NCBI RefSeq assembly: GCF_900312675.1
Contig: NZ_OMPC01000004.1
Coordinates: 71,218-135,217, forward strand
Reading direction: 5' to 3'
Length of the DNA: 64,000 bases
Source: Aliivibrio sp. EL58
GTDB lineage: Bacteria; Pseudomonadota; Gammaproteobacteria; Enterobacterales; Vibrionaceae
Made by a program: the position numbers and the translations under genes. Below are positions 39,650 through 45,135 of this stretch, piece after piece (position 1 is the stretch's first letter; every line of letters starts with the position of its first letter). Below the pieces are notes generated by a model. That model was not told where the DNA came from and ran no database searches. It worked only from the letters and a program-made list of their open reading frames with translations.

Positions 39650-39750
39650 AGCAACGTGGGTTCAAGTCACCACTGTACCATGATAGACAATACAGTATCG
39701 GTGTCCCATATTCGTGCGAAGCCTTATTTCAGGGTATCGCCCACGTTGCT
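39650..39750 (-). ncRNA. Structured 101-nt region closed by an 11-bp inverted repeat
   Basis: AGCAACGTGGG (39650-39660) and CCCACGTTGCT (39740-39750) are perfect complements. Inside, CACC-ACTGTA (39668-39677) pairs with TACAGT-atc-GGTG (39691-39703), and TTCG/CGAA can form a small third arm. The region lies directly upstream of the winged-helix gene and on its coding strand, so it may be a structured leader RNA. It could instead be a DNA cruciform used in replication or packaging. The strand is inferred. Confidence 0.5.
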
Positions 39751-40012
39751 CTAATATCTGATTTTACAAGTGGTTACTAAGCACTTGCAAAAGAAATCTT
39801 TAAATATCATTAAATCGTTGTCGATTACTAATCAACAAAACAGATTATATCCACAATCAAAGGCTCATACAAGATATAGTATTGTTTCCTTTCGTTTTAT
39901 CTTTATTAGTTATATGTCTGTTCATTGGCTGTCCTTTACCCTGCCTCACCCCGATCAAAACCACAACTTATACATAGTTATACATAGATATTCACAACCA
40001 AAAGACAGGCAT
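39751..40012. other. Gene-poor segment of the element's left end
   Basis: No convincing gene is seen. Two tandem TTATACATAG copies near 39968-39988 resemble DnaA boxes (TTATNCACA) at eight of nine positions. The upstream promoter of the winged-helix gene is probably near 39750-39800. Confidence 0.4.
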
Positions 40013-40034
40013 AAAAAAACCTACCGAAGTAGGC
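40013..40034 (-). terminator. Tetraloop terminator after the small hydrophobic ORF
   Basis: CCTAC-TTCG-GTAGG followed by seven T on the minus strand. This is a very typical rho-independent terminator and marks the end of a minus-strand transcript, supporting the ORF just upstream. Confidence 0.88.
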
Positions 40035-40049
40035 TCTATCATTATTTTA

Positions 40050-40181
40050 TTATAGGAAGTTATCAAAACTATCAGTTATAAAATCCCATGCCCTAGTAAA
40101 TAACGTTATTAGTTGAAACAGTTTCAAAAGCTTAGTTCCAACAAAAGACGCTTTAGTTACTAATTTTACAAGCAAATCCAT
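40050..40181 (-). CDS. Small hydrophobic protein (about 43 residues)
   Basis: The minus-strand frame ends at 40050, 16 bases before a strong terminator. The best start is the ATG at ~40181, preceded by GGAGAATG; a start at ~40196 (MENEL...) is also possible. The product MDLLVKLVTKASFVGTKLLK... is amphipathic to hydrophobic and could insert in a membrane. In this setting it might be a holin-like, toxin-like or phage-interference peptide; nothing in the sequence decides this. Confidence 0.45.
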   Translation of the reverse strand: MDLLVKLVTKASFVGTKLLKLFQLITLFTRAWDFITDSFDNFL

Positions 40182-40398
40182 AAGTTCATTCTCCATTTGG
40201 ATTTTAAAATCCACAAGAAAAGAACAAAAGCCGTTGCATTTTACTGCCACACGATGTTATTTTGATAGCGCGTTAGACGAAATAGTTCAAATTCTTGAAC
40301 CGTCGAAAGTATAGAATCTAAACATTTTGCCTAACAAAGAACATATCAAACTTTATCTGACTTCCCCATTCTTGTGGTTGATTTCGGATTTCAAGAAA

Positions 40399-40436
40399 GC
40401 CCTGTAATCCATTATTTTGGAATCAGGGCTTTTTTG
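40399..40436 (+). terminator. Strong hairpin with T-run
   Basis: AGCCCTG...TCCA pairs with TGGA...CAGGGCT and is followed by six T on the plus strand; on the minus strand it is followed by TTTCTT, so it could also stop minus-strand transcripts. No plus-strand gene lies before it, so it may end a non-coding transcript. Confidence 0.65.
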
Positions 40437-40562
40437 TTTTTAACGTATTGAAAAACAAACCCTGTATTCCATGTTCATTAAGATAGCATCATTATTTTCT
40501 TCGATCTACTTTTAAAACATAAGATCTCAATAAAAACGCCCTGTAACGCATTTTAAGGGATA

Positions 40563-40600
40563 TTTGATATCAAATGATATCATTATATCAAATATGATAT
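40563..40600. promoter_or_regulatory. Three adjacent TGATAT palindromes (operator cluster)
   Basis: TTTGATATCAAA (40563-40574), ATGATATCAT (40574-40583) and ATATCA-AATA-TGATAT (40585-40600) are consecutive perfect dyads sharing the half-site TGATAT. This is the layout of a multi-site operator for a small HTH or RHH repressor. The element encodes both kinds of protein. Confidence 0.55.
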
Positions 40601-40701
40601 TTTAGTACGCCACTGCGTATCATGGCGCTTTATATTGGCTATTTTCACACATATCTTTTCTTTATTAGAAAAAAGAAGAAAATCAAAATACCACCAAAAA
40701 A

Positions 40702-40717
40702 CGTGATGCATATCACA
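40702..40717. promoter_or_regulatory. CRP-like site
   Basis: CGTGA-N6-TCACA matches nine of ten positions of the CRP consensus TGTGAN6TCACA. It lies in the non-coding region, 100 bases from the FNR box. Confidence 0.45.
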
Positions 40718-40820
40718 CAAACCAACCGACAAACACTACATCTTGTGTCCACTTGCTCGTTAAGCACAACATAGTCCTGTCGTTAGGGTGATATTAAGCT
40801 CGATCTACAAATAAAATACT

Positions 40821-40834
40821 TTGATCTAGATCAA
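40821..40834 (-). promoter_or_regulatory. Perfect FNR box inside the mobile element
   Basis: TTGAT-CTAG-ATCAA is an exact FNR consensus. On the minus strand TAATAT (40796-40791) would serve as a -10, placing the box about 43 bases before the start site, close to the class II position. The transcript would run left through gene-free DNA towards the hairpin at 40399-40436. Confidence 0.5.
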
Positions 40835-41043
40835 GCATATTATACGGGTGACTCTAGCTTCACCACTGTTTTAAGATTGTTCTCGATTTCTTTGTAATGT
40901 ATGAAAAATAAACATTTTTTTGTGATCTATGTCTGTATTTTTTAGTTGAATGCCTTGCAATTTCTATATGGTTTATGAATCAACGGAATACGTTAAATAT
41001 CTAAGTTTTGTATTGCTACTTCCTTTCTATTGTTACCCCACAT

Positions 41044-41073
41044 AAAAAAAGGGCTACCCTCTCGGATAACCCT
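41044..41073 (-). terminator. Terminator of the capsid-protease operon
   Basis: GGGTTATCC-GAGA-GGGTAGCCC forms a 9-bp stem with two G-T pairs, followed by seven T on the minus strand. It lies 73 bases beyond the protease stop. Confidence 0.85.
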
Positions 41074-41145
41074 TAATATTATTTTTTATTCTGTCTGAAG
41101 AACTGCTTTCGTTTCTTCAATCTTTTCTGTTGTAGCCAATACCAA

Positions 41146-41862
41146 CTAACCAAAACGACAACCGAATAACTTTGATAGTTTTTGAATATCATGCTCAAGC
41201 ATTGCCTTTTCTGATTCTGCTTTTTCGTGATCTTTTCTATAACTATGTAAATATTTCATCTTTAGATCGTGTGCTTCATCTTGTACTGATTTCTCAGTAG
41301 CATTGAAGCCGTTCATCAATATGAAATCAGTCTTTCTTTTTGTAAATCCTGCGCCACGTAAAGCATGTGAAGCATCTTTGATAGATAGTTCGGTGATTGA
41401 TTTAGTATCTACAATCTGTGCTTTAGGATCGGCGGGCACTGCTACAAATGATATTTCAAGTAATGTGATATCAAGTAGAATGTTCTTGCTGTTTGATCTG
41501 TCGTATTGTTCGTCGTTGATTTGATAGCCAATAGAAGTGTTTTTGATCGTGCCTTGCTCAATCATTGATTTAATCATTTTACCGTCTTCAATATCTTGAT
41601 TGATTTCAGCCTCCATCATTAAATCTGTTCCTTCCTTCCAAAACTTATTAATACGGCCTACTGGACGTGCATAGTCATGGTTAAAAAGTAAAGCGATAGG
41701 GTTTTGACCTTCTTCAAACTCTGCGATGGTTTTATCAAAAGACTCTTGCGCGTAAACGTCACCGACTCGATCCGCTTGTGCTCCGTCTAGTTCTGCAACT
41801 TTTACAGTGACAATGCCCTGCTCTAGTTTTCGAACTGGGGCACTTAAAAACTTAGTGTTCAT
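41146..41862 (-). CDS. HK97-family prohead protease
   Basis: A 238-residue serine protease of the phage prohead family (peptidase U35). Visible motifs are FNHDYARPVGRI near residue 62 with the catalytic His, the NTSIGY serine segment near residue 108, and EISFVAVPADPKA near residue 135. It would mature the capsid by trimming the N-terminal delta domain of the major capsid protein. It is the third gene of a compact operon, 14 bases after the second capsid-like gene. In phage HK97 the protease precedes the capsid gene; here it follows both. Confidence 0.9.
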   Translation of the reverse strand: MNTKFLSAPVRKLEQGIVTVKVAELDGAQADRVGDVYAQESFDKTIAEFEEGQNPIALLFNHDYARPVGRINKFWKEGTDLMMEAEINQDIEDGKMIKSMIEQGTIKNTSIGYQINDEQYDRSNSKNILLDITLLEISFVAVPADPKAQIVDTKSITELSIKDASHALRGAGFTKRKTDFILMNGFNATEKSVQDEAHDLKMKYLHSYRKDHEKAESEKAMLEHDIQKLSKLFGCRFG

Positions 41863-41876
41863 AAATGCTCCTTTTA

Positions 41877-42731
41877 TTAGACTTCTTGCACTACTGCGGT
41901 GATTCCAATAGCGTCTTTTGCTACTGTTGCAAACTTGCTTGTGTTCGTGATTTTCAACACATCAGGCTTTGTATATGGATCAGCAATTTGATTTCCCTGT
42001 AACGCTACAACATCAAACGCTGCTTCTAAGTCACCGAAGTACATTGTGCCTGTTGGCAACTGATCACAAACAACGATCTCATAACGACCGAATAGCAATC
42101 CGTTCTGAACTAGCCACGTTTGATCGCCTTGGCTCGTTAACGCTGTAGTGAAATCAACTAGATTTTCTTTGTTGCAGAATAGTTTGCTGTTCGCGTCGTA
42201 TACATCAGGGATCGTTTTAACAACGTTACCAAGTAAGGTGTAAATGCCTGCCGCATCACTCCCCCATTCGTTAGCAATACCAGAAACAACTTTTAGAACG
42301 TCCTCACCAATAACGCGATCAGGCGTAAGCGTTTCACGTATCTTTAAGTTGTCAGTAACTAAACCAGCGATCTTGTCTGCTGTAACATTGCCCACTAACA
42401 TTGCTGTGTTTGCTTCAATATCAAACTTAGAAAACGTAAGCACTTCATTAGATAGTTCAATGCTCGTTGCAATCTTCGTGAAATCGGCTGCTTTCGTAAC
42501 GTAACTCTGTACTGTAGAAGTCGGGATCACTTGTCCCTCTGTTACTTCTGAAATACTTGGGTGCGTAACGAATACATTGCGGTAACTTGGATTGTCTGCA
42601 ATCTGCATTCCCACGTTCTGCAATAAAGAAGAACTGTTAAATGCTTGCTCAGTGATTTGGTCTGATAGTTCTTGTGCTGATAGCGTTGGCGCGTAGTTTA
42701 ACGACTTTGTTAAATGCTCTTGAAAGTTCAT
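41877..42731 (-). CDS. Second HK97-fold capsid-like protein without a delta domain
   Basis: A 284-residue protein. After ~40 N-terminal residues it shows the HK97-fold pattern: an E-loop/spine-like stretch (ATSIELSNEVLTFSKFDIEA), an A-domain strand set (LFGRYEIVVCDQLPTG) and the terminal GDLEAAFDVVALQG strand seen in phage capsids (GDF..AY). It is about 115 residues shorter than its upstream neighbour because the coiled-coil delta domain and linker are missing. It could be a minor capsid protein, a pentamer-only subunit, a size-determining protein, or an encapsulin-like shell. Fold assignment is by pattern and needs structure comparison. Confidence 0.72.
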   Translation of the reverse strand: MNFQEHLTKSLNYAPTLSAQELSDQITEQAFNSSSLLQNVGMQIADNPSYRNVFVTHPSISEVTEGQVIPTSTVQSYVTKAADFTKIATSIELSNEVLTFSKFDIEANTAMLVGNVTADKIAGLVTDNLKIRETLTPDRVIGEDVLKVVSGIANEWGSDAAGIYTLLGNVVKTIPDVYDANSKLFCNKENLVDFTTALTSQGDQTWLVQNGLLFGRYEIVVCDQLPTGTMYFGDLEAAFDVVALQGNQIADPYTKPDVLKITNTSKFATVAKDAIGITAVVQEV

Positions 42732-42745
42732 AATCTAAACCTCCA

Positions 42746-43951
42746 TTACGCTACGCAAACTAGTACGGCTAGTGCTTCATGATCTGCTACTACAGAACCG
42801 AAATACATATCTTGATAATAACCAACTGTGTCAGGGATTGTGTACTGATCTACTAGGAAGTGATCGCCTTGGGACGGTTTAAGCATTTCATACGCGGCTG
42901 TGAAATCACCGAAAATGATCGGGGCATTACCTGCTCCAATATCGTCAATAGTTTCATTTAGAATGATAGTTGCACCGAATAAATTAATACGACGAACCCA
43001 AACACCGTTATCTTTAATCATTTCAAGATTGATTAGCGAACGACCTTGTGTATCTTTTAGATTTTGCATCAGGAAAGAAAGTGTATTTTCATTCATTGCG
43101 AACTGGCTTGTTGCTTGCGAACGTTCAGGAACTGTAAGCATTAATGTATATAAGAACGCTTCGATCTCTGCTGCTGTTGTGCCAATATCAGCGGCATTTG
43201 CTTTTACTGCTGCAAGAATGTCACGTGCACGTGTTGCACTTGGTTTTAGTGCTTCAGCGTATGCATTTGCGCGATCAATCGCTGCATTACAGATACCTTT
43301 AAGCTGTTGAACACCTGCTGTTTCTGTTCCGTCACCGTGTAAGATTTGATCTTGCATTGTGATTGCAAACTGTTCAGAAAGTAGTTTCAATAGATTACTT
43401 TCTACATCTGCATCACTTTGTTCTAGTACTTCATTTGTAAGGCGTGGAAATGCGAAAGCCTTTGTAAACAAACCAGAAATAGAACTGTAGTTTGTTGCGT
43501 CTGTTTCACTTACTGCCGTGAAAGTTGTATTTTCTTTTGTTAACAATATTTGTGGGCGTTGTGTTAGTACAGTACGACGATATGTAAGGTTAGTGGTTGC
43601 GCGTTGTCCGATTGCATTTAAAACTGCGTTGTTTTGGATCGCTTGCTCTAGTACTTCTACGTTTAAAGTTTCTTCGTATAGTGCCGTATTGCCATCAAGC
43701 GGTAAGCCTTTTACTTGTGCTTTGAACTGTGCGTAATCTTTTTGACCTGAATTAGTAAAATCTTTGATTAGAAAGTTCTTTGTTTTCGGTTCGCGTGGGT
43801 CTTGTTTTTCAACTGTTGCTCGGCTTTCGCGTAGTTCTTTTTTATCTGCCTTATATTGAATAGCGTCAATCTTGTCGTTTAAGTCTGTGATTGTTGTTTC
43901 TAAGTTATTATTAAAGTCCGTTTGTTTTTTGATAAGTTGTTTAATATCCAT
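42746..43951 (-). CDS. HK97-family major capsid protein
   Basis: A 401-residue capsid protein. Residues ~1-60 are a coiled coil (TDLNDKIDAIQYKADKKELRE) typical of the delta scaffolding domain, followed by a basic linker where the protease would cut. The core (~100-400) shows the P-domain spine (FAFPRLTNEVLEQSDADVES), the E-loop and the closing FGDFTAAYEMLK strand. Length and layout match HK97 gp5-type proteins. It is first of three genes (capsid, second capsid, protease) separated by 14-base gaps. Its ribosome site lies in one arm of a 10-bp inverted repeat (43960-44009), which may hold down translation. Confidence 0.9.
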   Translation of the reverse strand: MDIKQLIKKQTDFNNNLETTITDLNDKIDAIQYKADKKELRESRATVEKQDPREPKTKNFLIKDFTNSGQKDYAQFKAQVKGLPLDGNTALYEETLNVEVLEQAIQNNAVLNAIGQRATTNLTYRRTVLTQRPQILLTKENTTFTAVSETDATNYSSISGLFTKAFAFPRLTNEVLEQSDADVESNLLKLLSEQFAITMQDQILHGDGTETAGVQQLKGICNAAIDRANAYAEALKPSATRARDILAAVKANAADIGTTAAEIEAFLYTLMLTVPERSQATSQFAMNENTLSFLMQNLKDTQGRSLINLEMIKDNGVWVRRINLFGATIILNETIDDIGAGNAPIIFGDFTAAYEMLKPSQGDHFLVDQYTIPDTVGYYQDMYFGSVVADHEALAVLVCVA

Positions 43952-43959
43952 ATTAAATC

Positions 43960-44009
43960 CACCTGTAAGTTTATTATTTTTGATTTATTTCTTTTGTGGC
44001 TTACAGGTG
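43960..44009 (-). promoter_or_regulatory. Inverted repeat sequestering the capsid gene ribosome site
   Basis: CACCTGTAAG (43960-43969) and CTTACAGGTG (44000-44009) are perfect 10-bp complements with a 30-nt spacer. In the minus-strand mRNA the promoter-distal arm contains AGGTG, the core of the AGGTGG ribosome site 7 bases before the capsid ATG. A folded leader would block initiation. A protein binding this dyad as DNA is the alternative. Confidence 0.6.
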
Positions 44010-44470
44010 ATTTATTTTATTAAACTGAAACACACCTACGCTTTTTTATTGAGTTCAACTAAAAGCAACGCATTAAAAGAAATTCGTTTTGTATAGGTGT
44101 ATTTATTAATATTTTAAGGTTGGATTTTATTACAGGGGAAATATTGAAAGTTTAGAATAGCGTTAATACAGTTAATCGTGGCAATCTCATATAGTAAATA
44201 TATAGTTCCCACGTTCCCCCCCTGTATTATTATAAATACTAATGATTGGTAATAATGGTATTATCGATTACTGGACATTTTCCAGTCAATTTATCATAAA
44301 ACATAAAATATTAAGTTTGTTTACTTATGAACTTGAAAGTGCAACACGAATCGCATCGTTTACATTAATAAATTGAAGCCATAAAATTAGATAGTTTAAA
44401 ATCTTAATATCAATATTTTTGTAATATTAAGTCAAAACGTATATTAAATACGACGCATGGGATGTGCGGT
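44010..44470. other. Non-coding region upstream of the capsid operon
   Basis: No gene is supported. It presumably contains the capsid operon promoter. ACTGGA/TCCAGT form a small hairpin at about 44271-44288. The sequence is otherwise AT-rich without a clear motif. Confidence 0.45.
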
Positions 44471-44506
44471 AAGCCATAGTGATTTTATTCACTCTGGCTT
44501 TTTTTG
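44471..44506 (+). terminator. Rho-independent terminator on the plus strand
   Basis: AAGCCATAGTGA pairs with TCACTCTGGCTT (one mismatch) and is followed by a T-run. No plus-strand gene ends here, so it either stops read-through or ends a short RNA. Confidence 0.65.
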
Positions 44507-44513
44507 TGGGTGC

Positions 44514-44607
44514 TATTTGGGGTATTTTTAGGGTATTTGGGGTTATATTTCGTGAAGAAAGGTTACACGCCGCTGTAAAGGGGTGCGCACCTGCCTTATG
44601 GATACCC
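44514..44607. other. GC-rich palindromic island, candidate packaging or replication site
   Basis: Two TATTTGGGGT copies 20 bases apart (44514, 44534) precede TTACA-CGCCGC-TGTAA (44563-44578) and the perfect palindrome GGTGCGCACC (44582-44591). This GC-rich patch contrasts with AT-rich surroundings. Phage cos sites often combine a GC-rich palindromic nick site with flanking direct repeats, and the position just upstream of the capsid operon fits. This is inference. Confidence 0.35.
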
Positions 44608-44692
44608 CCTAACGCACTATATATCAACGACTTATATTAATATGATCATTTTAATAATATATAATGTTCTTCTTTCTGGTAGATCTAACCAA

Positions 44693-44872
44693 TCATATTA
44701 TTATTCCTTGTTCTTGTAGTAGGGGTAGGCACTGATAGAATAATATAAGTGCTTCTTCATGGTGCTGTCTTATTAATGTATTATTCTTTCCTGTGCCTTG
44801 TAATATATTTTCAATAATACATTCCAAGGCTTCATCTTCAGTTAGTGGGGTGTATTCGTTGGGATTAATCAT
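44693..44872 (-). CDS. Small hypothetical protein (59 residues)
   Basis: The frame runs from ATG at 44872 (MINPNEYTPLTEDEALECII...) to TGA at 44693. The composition is acidic and helical with no recognised domain. GGAGC lies upstream of the start. It lies between the iteron array and the GC-rich island. The gene is plausible from codon use and length only. Confidence 0.45.
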   Translation of the reverse strand: MINPNEYTPLTEDEALECIIENILQGTGKNNTLIRQHHEEALILFYQCLPLLQEQGIII

Positions 44873-44908
44873 TGCGGCTCCTGTTAATAACAGAAGTATT
44901 TATCTTAT

Positions 44909-44988
44909 GTATGCCTATTTGTATGCCGCTTGGTATGCCACGAAAACCTTTCTTGTATGCCGTGTATGCTCTGTATGCCGTGTATGCT
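44909..44988. repeat. Seven iteron-like GTATGCY repeats
   Basis: GTATGCC/T starts at 44909, 44921, 44933, 44955, 44964, 44973 and 44982. The first three are spaced by exactly 12 bases and the last four by exactly 9. They lie ~150 bases downstream of the primase-helicase gene. Iterons beside a primase/rep gene are the usual origin layout of phage satellites such as SaPIs, so this is a strong candidate replication origin. Confidence 0.7.
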
Positions 44989-45056
44989 CAATTTAGTTTT
45001 TAGGTGCTAGTTTCCTTATAGACAAAACAGTTTTGTGCACCCCGAAATAAGTGCCA

Positions 45057-45116
45057 CGGAAAAAGGCACGCTTTAAATCAGTTATTCCTATTTAAGGGTT
45101 TCGTGCCCTTTTTCGT
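45057..45116. repeat. Long-range inverted repeat next to the iterons
   Basis: GAAAAAGGCACG (near 45058) is complementary, with one extra base, to CGTGCCCTTTTTC (near 45103). GTGCC/GGCAC at about 45048-45070 also pairs locally. The region lies between the iterons and the primase stop and could be part of the origin or a terminator of the primase operon. Confidence 0.45.
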
Positions 45117-45135
45117 GTATCAACTAACCCAACCC

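Larger units (their letters stand above)
40251..41043. other. ~800-base non-coding, regulatory-looking region
   Basis: No credible gene was found on either strand. It contains a GTTCAA/TTGAAC dyad (40286-40301), a terminator-like hairpin (40399-40436), three copies of a CCCTGTA motif, a cluster of TGATAT palindromes (40563-40600), a CRP-like site (40702-40717) and a perfect FNR box (40821-40834). Such density in a compact element suggests regulation, a non-coding RNA, or a replication/packaging function. Confidence 0.55.

Noticed and set aside
39650-39750. A tRNA gene suggested by GGGTTCAAGTC and a nearby ACCA
   Set aside because: The T-stem does not close, and no acceptor, D or anticodon arms fit.
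39770-40081. A 103-residue plus-strand ORF in the element's left end
   Set aside because: No ribosome site, unlikely composition, and it runs through the minus-strand tetraloop terminator at 40013-40034.
40265-40345. An integron attC-like pair (GTTAGAC and GCCTAAC)
   Set aside because: The order is wrong for an attC site and no matching inner complementary segments exist; no integron integrase is present.
44427-44627. A 66-residue minus-strand ORF
   Set aside because: It crosses a terminator hairpin and the GC-rich palindromic island, has no ribosome site, and its protein sequence looks like translated non-coding DNA.
44793-44996. A plus-strand ORF over the GTATGCY repeats
   Set aside because: It is antisense to a small minus-strand gene and its repetitive CRVCSV tail is a by-product of the iterons.
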